Shown one piece after another: positions 1-9,711 of a DNA stretch of 64,000 nt. Both the position numbers and the translations under genes were made by a program. Numbering within the stretch: position 1 is the first letter of the stretch; each line of letters begins with the position of its first letter. The DNA comes from Portunus trituberculatus. Its lineage: Eukaryota; Arthropoda; Malacostraca; Decapoda; Portunidae. The notes beneath the pieces are model-generated. The model was given only the letters and a program-made list of their open reading frames with translations. It did no database searches and had not been told where the DNA came from. The stretch spans positions 32,428,486-32,492,485 of the forward strand of contig NC_059301.1 of NCBI RefSeq assembly GCF_017591435.1, in the 5' to 3' direction.

Positions 1-830
1 TATGTTTTGGTTGGCATATGTTTTTTCATAGTTGAGGTTATTGTTGTCATCCACTCTTTCATTGAGTTTTCTAAGGTAGTTTGGTTGATGTATGGATGTG
101 TTTATGTTTTTTGTTTTAAGTTTTGCATCTTGTTTGAATTCTTCCCAGTTTGTTTTGTTTGTTATGTATATAGGTGGTGTATTTATTGTAATAGGATGTG
201 AAGTTATCTTTATTATGATGGGTATGTGGTCTGAGTTAGATGTTGGTCCTGGTTGGATAAGTATATTGTGGTAAGTTTTATTGTTGTCTGGGGTGGATAA
301 GGCATTGTGTGATATGTATGTTGGAAAATCTGGGCCTAAATGTGATAATTTATTATTATTGACCAGCATCATTAGAGCTTTACCTATGTTATTATTCGTT
401 TTCTTGTCTAAGTTGTGGTGATGTGCGTTCAGGTCCCCAACGATCTAGGTTGGAGTTGATTGGGACGCTATTGCATGGAAGTCTGGGATTGGTAGATAGG
501 GTCTTCGAGGTGGAAGATATGTTGTGGCGATATTTATTGGGCCTGTACTTGTTTCTATTGTAATTTGTAGTATGAGAGTGTTGTAATCATCTCTTATTTT
601 GTGTTTAAGGTTATGTTTAACGAGAATAGTTGAACCGTCGTGCATTTCAGGTAAGTGGTGTAATTTAGTATTTTTATATTTTCATTTGTTTTCATCCTGT
701 AATTGTTGAGTAGTATTATATCTGGGTGAGTTTTTCTGCATATGTTACTGAGGGTGTTTTTTTTTTTTTCCCAGTATTGAACATTGTATTGTACGATTTT
801 TAGTGTGTGTGGTGTGTAAGTGTGTGCCAT
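1..830 (-). pseudogene. LINE apurinic-type endonuclease domain (broken)
   Basis: The endonuclease/exonuclease/phosphatase fold nicks target DNA for target-primed reverse transcription. Visible pieces are LKIVQYNVQYWEKK (the N-terminal Q-Y-N strand), HPDIILLNN, TTYLPPRRPYLP, GDLNAHHHN (catalytic D and N) and SDHIPI (catalytic D-H pair) close to the left edge. The reading frame changes at least once near 600-650, so no single ORF covers the domain. Codon use is AT-rich, unlike the GC-rich LTR element next to it. Confidence 0.7.
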
Positions 831-1290
831 TTTGTGAGAAGTTGTATGTGTTGTTTTGTTGTGGGTGTATTTAGTATCCTTCTTGGTTGTTTTATCTACT
901 AGAGGAGTGTCTGTGGTGTGTTTTTGTTGATTTCCTTGGGGGTGGTGTCCTGTCCTCAGTTTTGCCACTTAGGATTTTGTTCAAAAGAGCATCGATCATC
1001 CATTATACACCAGCAGTTAGCGAGATCTATTTCGTTGTTTATAAGATGGCTATAAATTTCATGTTCATTATATAGTGTTAGTAAACCTCCATTTAAATCT
1101 GCCCTTATCTATTGCAGACTTTAGGTAATTAAGACTGAAGGCTTCTTTTGGCCATCCCTCGGTTTTTTCGAGTCATGATTTGCATCCCTAAGTGGGTGCC
1201 AGAAATCTTTTCCAATACGGGCATGTCCTGAGGCTGGGTGTTGTTGAGGGTAGTTGTTGGTGTTTTTCTTTTTCTTTTTTTTTTTTTTTG

Positions 1291-1612
1291 TCAAAATATT
1301 GTCAAGGGCTTTAGTGCTTGTTTGAAAAGGTATATTATTGGTGATGGTGCTTGGCTCTGAGGGGGCTGTAGTATTACATATTGTGGTGTTGGCAGGGGTG
1401 TTTTTGTCATTATATGTAAAATGGCATTAGAAAGTGGGTCTTCTGGAATGATTATACTGGGGAGGTCATTGGCTTTGTAAAGTTTTTGGCCTTCCTTTTG
1501 TCTGCAATTACTTTTTTTTTTTTTTCCTGAGGGGACATTTGTTTGCTAAGGCATGGTGGTCCCCCTTACAGTTGACACTTTTTTTTCCGTTGATTTGCAG
1601 TTCTTCCGTGAA
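1291..1612 (-). pseudogene. LINE ORF1 (gag-like) C-terminal end with zinc knuckle
   Basis: On the minus strand the order is an SVNCKGDHHALANKCPLRK block, typical of the last zinc knuckle of jockey-type ORF1 proteins, then an A-rich stretch, then a basic and proline-rich tail ending in TGA at 1291-1293. The tail is in another frame, so a slip in the A14 run is likely. ORF1p of this kind binds element RNA. The 5' side is cut by the LTR element at 1627. Confidence 0.5.
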
Positions 1613-1621
1613 AATCCTTGT

Positions 1622-1626
1622 GTTGT
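1622..1626. repeat. Target-site duplication GTTGT, left copy
   Basis: GTTGT lies directly before the left LTR and recurs at 5646-5650 directly after the right LTR. A perfect 5-bp duplication fixes both element boundaries. Confidence 0.9.
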
Positions 1627-1884
1627 TGTGGTGTTCAGCAAAAAGAAGTCAGCAATCCGGTGATCTTTATTCCCTTGGTGTACAGAGGTGTGGGGCGACT
1701 ACACAGCTCGCCTTCTGCTCTCCTACTGACCCGACGCCTCGCGTCACAGTCGTCCTCACTTCCCCTCCCATAACAAGCAATTAACTAGGTACAAGTGTAA
1801 GAGCCAACGACACCCAAGTATTTAACCCATCACCTACACACATCATAGTACATTACAACACAGATACATATACATTACATTACA
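1627..1884 (-). repeat. 3' LTR of the Ty3/Gypsy-type element
   Basis: This 258-bp repeat begins TG and ends CA in element orientation. It differs from the LTR at 5379-5645 by about three changes plus an 8-bp AACTAGGT tandem copy present only in the other LTR. On the minus strand it contains a TTAAATA box and AATAAAGATC, candidate promoter and poly(A) elements. The sequence AGGGGGGTG just outside it is a plausible polypurine tract. Confidence 0.9.
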
Positions 1885-2950
1885 CACCCCCCTGATCTCC
1901 AGGATCACAACAATATCGCTGCGGAGGGTGCCGCTCACGGGTACTCCTTCGAAGCACGGCTTCTCGTGGTGCCTCAGGTGGGGGTTCAGCCACTTGCGGC
2001 TGTAGCAGCTGGCTTTGCGCGTCAACATGAAGCGGGGGTTCATCATCTACTCCCGGTTCATCTGGAGTGCCAGCTTCGTGCACTAAGAGGCTGCTGCGGT
2101 GTCTCAAGTCCCTGGTGACGACGCCGGGCTGCGATGCTGAGGTGCAGCGCTCGCCCCGCCTCCGAACCCACACTGCATCGTCAACCGTGTAGTTCTTCCT
2201 TGCAACATCAGGGGAGGTGTGAACGGCACGCTGTACCTGATCGTGCCGCACGCAGTCTCGTACTCGGTACCGGTAAATACCACTCACGGGAGCTGATGCC
2301 ACAGTTTCCCCGTCCCGGGGCGTCACGTTGTACAGGTGGACTGCCTCAGCAACGGAGCAGCCCTTCCTTGCTGCTATCACCTTCACTGTGCGATGGTTCC
2401 TTTCCACGTATGCCCCTCTGAAGCGCAGCGACACGCCCCAGCGCGCCGCGAAAGCTGCGAATCGCCGGCCTCGGAAGACAGTGTCGTTGTCACAGAGCAG
2501 TTCCGCCGGCGCTCCTCGCTCGCAGAAGACTTGTTCCAGGTGACTGACGACGGTGTCCGCATCTGGACGACGTAAGTGCCGCCACGCAGCAAACCGAGAC
2601 GGCCCGCAGTCGACAAGGGACAGGTAGGCGCTACCGAGGTAGTGGGTAACATCTGTCGCCAGACGCCACCACGTCTCAGTCACACTCAATGACCCGTGCT
2701 GCCACTTCGCCGGCGCTGGGTCGATCTTGCGGCACACCTCACACTGCCGCACAGTAGCACGTGCTTCAGCACGCGTCACTGCTCGTGAGATGTCACGTCG
2801 TGCAAAGAAGAGTGTGCGTCGCACGCCGGGATGGCCAGCACGTATGTGAACGTCAGCGACACTCGCCACGCTGCTATCCCGACTGCTAGCTGCTGATGCT
2901 GCTGCTACCGCTGCTACACTCACTGCCGATCCGTCTTTGTCACCTCGCAC
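1880..2950 (-). pseudogene. Integrase region of the Gypsy-type element
   Basis: This 356-codon frame carries an HHCC-like zinc finger (HPGVRRTLFFAR followed by CEVC) and the integrase core: first acidic residue in ATDVTHYLG, second in CDNDTVF, and glutamate in YVERNHRTVK. The C-terminal tail RRSTRERHPPQRY is typical of such Pol proteins. The stretch just before the catalytic E looks a few residues short, inferred from family expectation. The frame overlaps the RNase H frame by 31 bases in another phase, which suggests a frameshift mutation rather than a separate gene. The stop codon TAA is formed by the first bases of the 3' LTR. Confidence 0.8.
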
Positions 2951-4623
2951 CCACTCCCTGGGACTCGCGTGAGGGCGTCGGCGCGGTTCTCTGAGGAGCG
3001 TACGAGCGTCACAGACATGACCAGCTCAAGTTCCGTCACCAGCTGCCGGATGACATCTACCCGACGGCGAATCAGCATCTCCCCATGAGCCTTGGTGCGA
3101 AGACGTGCCCGGCCACTCAGCGCATCGTCAATCCAGCGGTAGACAGTCGCAGAGTCTGTTCGCAGATCGATGGTTCGCATGCCCCACGCGATGGCCAGAT
3201 TGACGCCACGAACTGCTGCGTCCAGCTCAGCCATGTTAATATGGGAGCTCTCATCTCTTCTAATCCAGCATGCGTCCTCGATGGCAGCTCCTTGCGGTGT
3301 TTCCACAACAACACCGGCAGCGATAGAGCTGGCGTCGGTCCACACCACTGCCTGGTCTCCATGCACACACCATTGCCCACAGCACGGATCTTCTTTGGAC
3401 AGCCTGCTTGACACGTACTCCATCTGCTCGCACAGCGCGTCATCCCCCGTCACGTCGTCCCAGCCCCGGGTACTAGCGTTCACCTGCCGTTTTATCCATG
3501 CCACTGCCGGTCGCAGCCAGCCGCCCACCGGCAAATGAGCGATCAGTCGCCCGCACCACGCAAACACTGCACGGCGGGTCACTTGTTTCGGTGGCGCGGC
3601 AACTGCGTTGACGCGTAGCTGCTCTGCACTGACCAGGTCTTCATTCACAAGCAGGTCGTCTACGTACGGCAAAACTGCTTGTTCGATCTTAGAGTCTTGA
3701 GCCAGGATGGTCTTGACAACTGCTTTCATAACTTGTGGAGCGATGTTGAGGCCAAATCCAAGGCGCGTTAAGCAGTACCGCCGACCTCTCACCATCACGG
3801 TCTGGAAAGGCCACAACTGCTGATCTACACGCACCTGTAGATACGCCTTGCGTAGGTCGAGGACGGACACGTTCTCTCCATGCCGGCGCCACTTCCTTAG
3901 TTGGTCAGAGCATACGTCGCTGTCGGCAGTGAAGGCAGTCACGCAGTCATTTAGCTCACGGTAATCGAGTACGGGCCGCACCTTACCGCCATTGTTCTGC
4001 CGCACTGCCATGAGCGGTAGAAGCCCCCCGAGGTGCTGCTCATCGTGAGGTACAAGCCAACCACTTGTAATCCACGACTCCAGCTCCTGGCAGAACGCCT
4101 GTCGCATGGAAAGGGGCACGTTGTACTGCTCCACTGTGTTGCCGAGACAGTCAGGGGCAGCACCATTCGTCCACTTCCACGTGACGATCCACGTCCGACT
4201 CACTGTGTTGAACTGCACGCTGAAGTCAGGGGCGTCCACCACCAATGGCGCAGGGGCAGCGGTGCCACACAACCGTCGCTGTCCAGCGCCGCAGAATTGA
4301 ACATCAGAGGCAGACTTCACCGTGACTCCACCAAGTGCCTCGATGCCTGCGATGCCAAGTACAACATCCGCGCCCAGGGGAGGCTGGCTCACCACCAGTG
4401 CTTCGAGTCTGGCACACAGGCCAGCAGGAGTCTCCACAGACACCTCGCCGACTCCAGTACACCGGAACGTGTCTCCACTGATGGTCGTTACGCTGGTGAT
4501 CCGCGGTTGCCACCGCATGCAACACGAAGCGTGCACGATGGTCTCGGTGCTGCCTGTGTCAACGAGCACTTGACAACGACGTCCGTTGACTAACAGCTGC
4601 ACCACTGGCAACGCGCCGCTCAC
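2920..4623 (-). pseudogene. Protease, reverse transcriptase and RNase H of the Gypsy-type element
   Basis: In this 567-codon frame the protease has LVDTGST (D at residue 22). The RT has VLDYRELN, VLDLRKAYLQV and the catalytic YVDD at about 320-323. RNase H has WTDASS (D430), MAELDAA (E466) and LRTDS (D489). Soon after YVDD the sequence jumps from SAEQ to PPKQVTRRAVFAWCGRL, so roughly 40 residues of the RT C-terminal region appear to be missing in frame. It overlaps gag by 65 bases in a different phase, consistent with expression by frameshifting. RH ends in ALTRVP and then goes out of frame relative to integrase. Catalytic residues are present, but the shortening argues against activity. Confidence 0.85.
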
Positions 4624-5362
4624 TGGTTTCCGGAGGAGAACGCTGGCGCTGATGCGTCCCTCCTACGTCGTTTCCCGTCCACGGGCATGCTGCAGCAAGA
4701 TGCCCCGGCCGGCCGCAATTCCAGCAACGACGAGTGCGCCTCGGTGCTCTCACTTGTTGCTCGTGAAGCTGCTCTCTGGCCGTTGTTGGTTGACCACGAG
4801 CCTGTGTCACTACAGCTCCAGCAGCCACACCAGCAGCTACACTCTCATCAGAGAGTACAGCACGAGCCCGGGCCAGCACACTAACCAGGTCGAGGTCTTC
4901 GGCCCTACATCCAGCGCGAACTGTTCTGCGAATGTCATCTGGCAGTCCAGTCACGAAGGCACAGGCGAGGGCACGCTCCGGGACTCCCCCAAACAAAGTT
5001 GATAACCTCCGCAGCTCTGCCAGGTAGACGTCGGCGGACTCACCCGGCCGGAGGCGGCGTGTAGCGAATGCCTCGTACGCCGCGTACTGGTCCAAAGCGA
5101 ACGCCGCGTACAAGGCGTCACGCACGGCTTCTGGAGAACAGCGGCTGGCTTGAGGGAGTTGTGACCACACGGCGAACGCGCCACCAGTCAGGCGCAGCGG
5201 TAAGACGGACTGGGAGGCGGCGCCCCGAAGCTCGCACAACATCTCGGCCCTTGTCACCCATTCTACGACGTCCGTTGTACCGTCGAACTCCGGGATGAGT
5301 CTAGCGTCAAATGGCGTTGGTGTAGATGGGCTCGCCTTCACGTCTTCCGGGTCTTCGGGCAT
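4559..5362 (-). CDS. Gag of the Gypsy-type element
   Basis: This intact 267-codon gag begins 16 bases after the 5' LTR. The N-terminal half (IPEFDGTTDVVEWVTRAE, then LRPGESADVYLAELRRL) is the retrotransposon-gag capsid-like fold seen in Ty3/Gypsy elements. Near residue 215 there is one CCHC zinc knuckle, CWNCGRPGHLAAAC, that would bind element RNA. Length fits a simple gag without separate matrix. It is GC-rich like the rest of the element. The frame is uninterrupted, while pol next to it is damaged. Confidence 0.85.
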   Translation of the reverse strand: MPEDPEDVKASPSTPTPFDARLIPEFDGTTDVVEWVTRAEMLCELRGAASQSVLPLRLTGGAFAVWSQLPQASRCSPEAVRDALYAAFALDQYAAYEAFATRRLRPGESADVYLAELRRLSTLFGGVPERALACAFVTGLPDDIRRTVRAGCRAEDLDLVSVLARARAVLSDESVAAGVAAGAVVTQARGQPTTAREQLHEQQVRAPRRTRRCWNCGRPGHLAAACPWTGNDVGGTHQRQRSPPETSERRVASGAAVSQRTSLSSAR

Positions 5363-5378
5363 GACTGCCTAGATAGCT

Positions 5379-5645
5379 TGTGGTGTTCAGCAAAAAAGCA
5401 GTCAGCAATCCGGTGATCTTTATTCCCTTGGTGTACAGAGGTGTGAGGCGACTACACAGCTCGCCTTCTGCTCTCCTACTGACCCGACGCCTCGCGTCAC
5501 AGTCGTTCTCACTTCCCCTCCCATAACAAGCAATTAACTAGGTAACTAGGTACAAGTGTAAGAGCCAACGACACCCAAGTATTTAACCCATCACCTACAC
5601 ACATCATAGTACATTACAACACAGATACATATACATTACATTACA
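5379..5645 (-). repeat. 5' LTR of the Ty3/Gypsy-type element
   Basis: This 267-bp LTR is nearly identical to the one at 1627-1884. It carries an extra AACTAGGT unit (tandem duplication) and a small change in an A-run near its inner end. It provides the promoter for transcription on the minus strand. The perfect GTTGT duplication follows at 5646-5650. Confidence 0.9.
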
Positions 5646-5650
5646 GTTGT

Positions 5651-6060
5651 GCTGAAGTTCTTCATATGCAGATGCGGACACGAAAGCAACAGGGCCACAC
5701 CCTCGAGTGAGTGGAGCTAACTTAATTGTGCTGGGCTGTGATTGGCGGTACTCACATGGTTTGGTATGGCAATGGCATAGTAGGGCAATATGAGATAGGG
5801 CTCAACCAGAGATAGTAGGGAAATACCACAAACCTGCTGGCACCCCAATTCCTGTATATGAAATAGCAAGTGAATACAGCAATTTGAAGAATTGATTTAT
5901 GTGCCATTGCAGGATTTGAAATAATAACTTTATTTGACATTCATATAAATGTTAACCTTAACTTCTATGTAAGGCAGACTTGAATGACTCGAATGACTCC
6001 AAAGCAATAACATCAGGAAGGGAAATTCCAAGCACCAACACATCGAAGTGAGAAGAAACG
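5651..6060 (-). other. Interrupted LINE flank, then sequence with no recognised gene
   Basis: The first 60 to 90 bases are probably the continuation of the LINE ORF1 split by the LTR element; in one minus-strand frame they read into the knuckle region at 1600. The rest, to about 6060, has an open minus-strand stretch of 62 codons (5752-5940) without recognisable motifs. Confidence 0.3.
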
Positions 6061-6063
6061 TCG

Positions 6064-6252
6064 TCTGATTTCAATAATGCAAAAACAATGAGCAATTTTG
6101 AAACTGTCCACGAGTCCCTATTGCTAGTGGCAGGATGATTCCATCATTCGTCGGGAGTCTTGATCCTGGGAGAAGTTGTATGTTGATGGAAGGTTTTAAC
6201 ATATGTATGAACACTTGTTCAGCCATTCTAATCCTCTTTCTTTCCATTTCTT
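6064..6252 (-). mobile_element. Penelope-like element fragment, C-terminal end
   Basis: On the minus strand the frame reads ERKRIRMAEQVFIHMLKPSI and then about 30 more residues. This resembles the last part of Penelope-like proteins, where the GIY-YIG endonuclease ends with an E..YI..L.PSIN motif. The same protein resumes at 9475, beyond the inserted long-TIR element, in the same orientation. Family assignment is from motif memory; a profile search with GIY-YIG would decide. Confidence 0.5.
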
Positions 6253-6314
6253 GGCACTGTCCCCGAGAAGCCGTCCCGTACGCTCGCCTCCATTCCCGGC
6301 TCCCGCTTCGCAGC

Positions 6315-6318
<4 letters not shown>

Positions 6319-6362
<44 letters not shown>
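6319..6362. repeat. (GA)n microsatellite
   Basis: Uninterrupted AG repeat of about 44 bases directly inside the left inverted repeat of the long-TIR element. A CT run at 9337-9364 lies at the mirrored end. Confidence 0.95.
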
Positions 6363-6366
<4 letters not shown>

Positions 6367-6607
6367 TTTGCTGTCGCATTTCTGTGTGTGTGTGTGATAT
6401 CATTTTTACGTCGCGAGAGAGCAGACATTTATTTGTATTTATTAATATTTATTTATTTTTATTCTTTTATTAATTCATTTTATTTATCTATTTATTTATC
6501 TATATTTGTTTATTTTTTGTGTGTGAGATCACTTTTACGTCTCAAGACCGTGTGTGTGTGTGTGTGTGTGTGTATTCACCTAGTTGTAATTTTACAGGGC
6601 CTGGGTA

Positions 6608-8234
6608 TCATACTCGTGTGGCCCCGTCTCCATATCTACACACATCCAACTTTCCTTTAAAACTATGCACACTCCTCGCTGACACCACCTCCTCACTCAA
6701 ACCATTCCACACCTCCACACATCTTTGTGGGAAACTATATTTCTTCACATCCTTCAAGCATATTCCCTTGGCTATCTTTTTACTATGCGATCTTGTAGTT
6801 CTATTTAAGTTTTCCTCTCTCAACATCATTTGCTCATTATCCACTTCATCCAGTCCATTCAACAGTTTATAAACCTGTATTAAATCTCCTCTTTCTCTTC
6901 TTTGTTCCAAGGTAAGCAAATTCATTTCTTTTAATCTCTCCTCATAGGTCATTTCTGCCAATTCCGGAACCATTTTTGTTGCCATTCTCTGCAATCTCTC
7001 CAACTTCCTTATATGCTTCTTTTTATAAGGGGACCAAACCACTCCAGCATATTCCAATCTTGGTCTAATTACCGTACTAATTAATTTCTTCATCATATCT
7101 TTATCCATATAATGGAAGGCTAATCCAATATTTTTATCAAATTATACGTTTCTCCAAACATCTTATCAATATGAGCCTCAAACTGCCCATGGTCTTGTAT
7201 TATCACTCCCAAATCCTTTTCCTTTTCCACCTTTTTCAACACTACTTCTTCACCCATCTTATATGACCCTCTTGGCCGTCTTCCACTCTTCCCATCTCCA
7301 TCACATGACTTTTGCTCAGATTAAATTCCATTTGCCACCTCTTGCTCCACTCCCAAATCTTATCCAGATCTGCCTGTAAAATTTCACAATCTTCTTCACT
7401 CTTCACACACCTACACAACTTTGCATCATCCGCAAACAAATTAATATAACTGTTTACTCCTCTGGCATGTCATTAATATATACAAGGAAAAGTATTGGTG
7501 CCAGCACTGAGCCTTGTGGGACTCCACTCTCCACCACCAACCAGTCCGACTTTGCATCCCTTATTACCGTTCTCATCTCCCTCCATCTCAAGTAGTTTTC
7601 CATCCACTTTAACACTTTTCCTTTCAGTCCTCCATAAATCTCTAATTTCCATAACAGTCTCATGTGAGGTACCTTGTCAAAAGCTTTCTTTAAATCCAAA
7701 TATACACAGTCCATCCATCCCTCTCTCTCTTGTATTTTGTCAACCACTCTTGAATAAAAGCTCAGTAGATTTGTTACACATGACCTCCCTTTCCTGAAGC
7801 CAAATTGATGATCCGATAATAACTTATGATCCTCCAGGAACCGTATCCAATATTTCTTTATCACCCTCTCACAAATCTTACCGACCACACTTGTTAGAGA
7901 CACAGGTCTATAGTTAAGAGGCTCTTCCTTACTGCCTCCCTTATAAATGGGCACCACTTCAGCTCTCTTCCACTCTACTGGTACTTCCCTGTTTCTAATG
8001 AACACCTTATAATATCATATAATGGATCAATCAATTCTTCTCTACACTCCTTCAATAATTTTCCTGAAACTTCATCTGGTCCCATCGCTTTATCATCTTT
8101 AAGTTCCTCCAACATTTTATATAACTCCTTTTAGGTATCTTAATGTCATCCATGTGCACATTTCCTTGTACATTCTGAGGTTTTACAAACATTGTTTCTT
8201 CAGTAAATACTTGCTGAAACCTATTATTTAGCAA
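6608..8234 (-). pseudogene. Reverse transcriptase of LINE copy A
   Basis: Minus-strand pieces in order: LNYRPVSLTSVVGKICERV (RT fingers), FGFRKGRSCVTNLL, DLKKAFDKVPH, SGVPQGSVLAPILFL, FADDAKLC (catalytic loop), then the C-terminal block EYAGVVWSPYKKKHIRKLER and RSHSKKI. All signature blocks of a jockey/CR1-superfamily RT are present and the catalytic FADD is kept. Frameshifts at about 7108-7242, 7440-7454 and 8005-8052 split it. The longest intact piece is 183 codons. Confidence 0.85.
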
Positions 8235-8441
8235 TTCCGCTATATTCTTAGGGTCATCTACTATCCCTTGCTCTCCTTTTAATCTTTCAATGGACTCTCT
8301 CTTTTAAGTTTACCATTTATGAACCTGTAAAACAATTTTGGATGTTCCTTACTCTTGTCTACAATATCTTTTTCAAATTTTCTTTCTTCCTCCTCCTTAC
8401 CCTCACATACTCATTTCTCGCCACTCTATAATTCTCCTTAT

Positions 8442-9199
8442 TTAGTATATTCCTGCTCTTTTCCATCTTTTCCAAGCCACATCTCTCTTTTCCTTAGCCT
8501 TAACACAAGTTGCATTAAACCAATCCTTTCTTCCTTCCTCTCTCGGTTTATACTTTGGTACAAATTTCATAACTCCTTCTTTATAATATTTCATAAAAAT
8601 CTCATATTTCTTTTGCACTTCTCTGATTTGTAACATCTCCTCCCAATCTAATTTTCTGAAATAAATTTTCAAACTTTCTGTGTCCATCTTTCTATAATTC
8701 AATCTACCACTCCTGTATGTCTCGTCCTTCCTTCGCTGTGTTGTTGCTATCTGCATTTCCATAACCACATGATCACTCTTTCCCAAAGGACACTTGTATT
8801 GTATATCTCCACATAGGTACACTTCTCTTGTTAACACCAAATCCAGTCTAGCCGGTTCATCATCTCTATATCTAGTATTTTCCTTCACCCTCTGTTCCAT
8901 CATATTTTCCATCATTAGATTAAGAAATCTCTCCCCATGCTTCCTCTCCAACACCACTTACTAGATTTTCCCAATCCACCTCCTTACAATTAAAATTTCC
9001 TACTAGTATCATCTTTCTTTTTCCAGATAATACACTTTCCAAACTCTGTAAAGTATCCTTGATCATATTGTCGTATTCCCTTAATGTCCAAGAATTTGTT
9101 TTAGGAGGTACATAGGTCACCATGATTATTAATTCTTTTCCATCACTTTTTATCCTTATGCTTATCACTTCTGCGTTGTTCTTCCCATACCAAACCTTA
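8442..9199 (-). pseudogene. Endonuclease and linker of LINE copy A
   Basis: The minus-strand frame reads VTYVPPKTNSW, MILVGNFNCKEVDWE (the catalytic N-D position has become N-F-N), RLDLVLTR, and LGKSDHVVMEMQI with the D-H pair. A frameshift near 8940 separates the halves. The first 17 codons of the open frame come from (AC)n repeat, not from the element. The 5' part of the endonuclease is absent because of 5' truncation. Confidence 0.75.
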
Positions 9200-9474
9200 T
9201 GTGTGTGTGTGTGTGTGTGATCACTGTTACGTCGCGAGACAGCAGACATTTATTTGTTTATTTTTTATTTTTTCATTCATTTATTTATCTATTTTGTGTG
9301 TGTGTGATCACTTCTACGTCGCGAGACAAGTTTTACCTCCTCTCTCTCTCTCTCTCTCTCTCTCAATAGCGTGGCTTCATATTTGTGACGTCAAATCAGC
9401 TGGGTGGAGGAGCTGCGAAGGGGGAGCCAGGAATGGAGGCGAGCGTGCGGGACGGCTTCTCAGGGACAGTGCCC

Positions 9475-9711
9475 AGTACTTTTTGTAGGATTGCCGTTGA
9501 TTCTTCTAGTTCTTTTCTAGTAGGTGCCGAGCCATATTGATTGATGTGGTGCCGTTTGATTACGCCGTCTTGCAAGTGAGCAGTCACCAACATTGCATGA
9601 GTATTGATATATTAGATTAATTTCTTGGGTGTTACTAATATGGTAGGCAGTTATTTATTATTAGTAGGCTTGAAATGCGCTTTGTTTTATAATATATCAC
9701 TAGCTTCAGCG
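9475..9711 (-). mobile_element. Penelope-like element fragment, GIY-YIG region
   Basis: Minus-strand reading gives LKLVIYYKTKRISSLLI, NCLPYISN and YQYSCNVGDC, then in another frame LVTAHLQDGVIKRHH and TRKELEESTAILQK. This order matches the linker and GIY-YIG endonuclease of Penelope-like elements. The part that should contain YIG itself is missing between the two frames. It joins the C-terminal piece at 6064-6252 once the inserted element is removed. Confidence 0.55.

Larger units (their letters stand above)
1..1626 (-). mobile_element. Jockey-like non-LTR retrotransposon, left part, runs off the window
   Basis: Read on the minus strand, this segment holds the end of a gag-like ORF1 and then the endonuclease of a non-LTR retrotransposon whose RT should lie left of position 1. 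The ORF1 end shows a zinc-knuckle-like CKGDHHALANKCP, and the endonuclease shows GDLNAHHHN and a downstream SDHIP motif, as in jockey-clade elements. Frames are broken, including at a 14-bp homopolymer near 1511-1524. The LTR element at 1627-5645 interrupts it, and the flank beyond 5650 probably continues ORF1. Assignment to the jockey group is by motif only. Confidence 0.7.
1627..5645 (-). mobile_element. Ty3/Gypsy-type LTR retrotransposon, recently inserted, pol frame broken
   Basis: This is a complete-looking 4.0-kb LTR element: 5' LTR 5379-5645, gag, protease-RT-RNase H, integrase, 3' LTR 1627-1884, bounded by GTTGT duplications. The order protease-RT-RH-integrase and the YVDD-type RT fit Ty3/Gypsy. 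The internal part is strikingly GC-rich compared with the AT-rich surroundings, and the LTRs are nearly identical, so insertion was recent. The leader between the 5' LTR and the gag ATG is only 16 bases and lacks the TGG expected at the start of a primer site complementary to a tRNA 3' end. RH and integrase are in different frames and parts of RT and integrase look shortened, so this copy is probably not autonomous. Confidence 0.88.
6574..9199 (-). mobile_element. L2/CR1-like LINE copy A, 5'-truncated in the endonuclease
   Basis: Minus-strand element of about 2.6 kb, truncated at its 5' end inside the endonuclease and complete at its 3' end. The 3' end reads GGCCCTGTAAAATTACAACT and runs into (AC)n. 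Both ends abut TG/AC dinucleotide repeats (6551-6573 and 9200-9219). The same 3' end occurs at 34890, 56021 and 62097, so it is one family. Endonuclease, RT and C-terminal domain are all recognisable but spread over several frames. It sits inside the long-TIR element. Confidence 0.85.
6253..9473. mobile_element. Long-TIR DNA element inserted in the Penelope-like element
   Basis: Its ends are 65-bp inverted repeats (6253-6317 and 9409-9473) matching at 61 of 65 positions and starting GGCACTGTCCC. The flanks, AAGTACTGG on one side and AAGAAATGG on the other, could be a decayed 9-bp target duplication, which would suit Mutator-like elements. Inside are (GA)n/(CT)n runs and copies of a TACGTCGCGAGAC motif, plus a LINE at 6574-9199. 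No transposase was seen. Removing it brings the two Penelope halves together, which supports the insertion. Confidence 0.6.

Noticed and set aside
2134..5298. Several plus-strand frames of 60 to 186 codons
   Set aside because: Antisense shadows of the GC-rich gag-pol frames, with no motifs of their own.
1627..5645. Assignment to BEL/Pao
   Set aside because: A 5-bp duplication would fit, but the gag fold, DTG protease and integrase tail look Ty3/Gypsy. BEL is not fully excluded without a tree.
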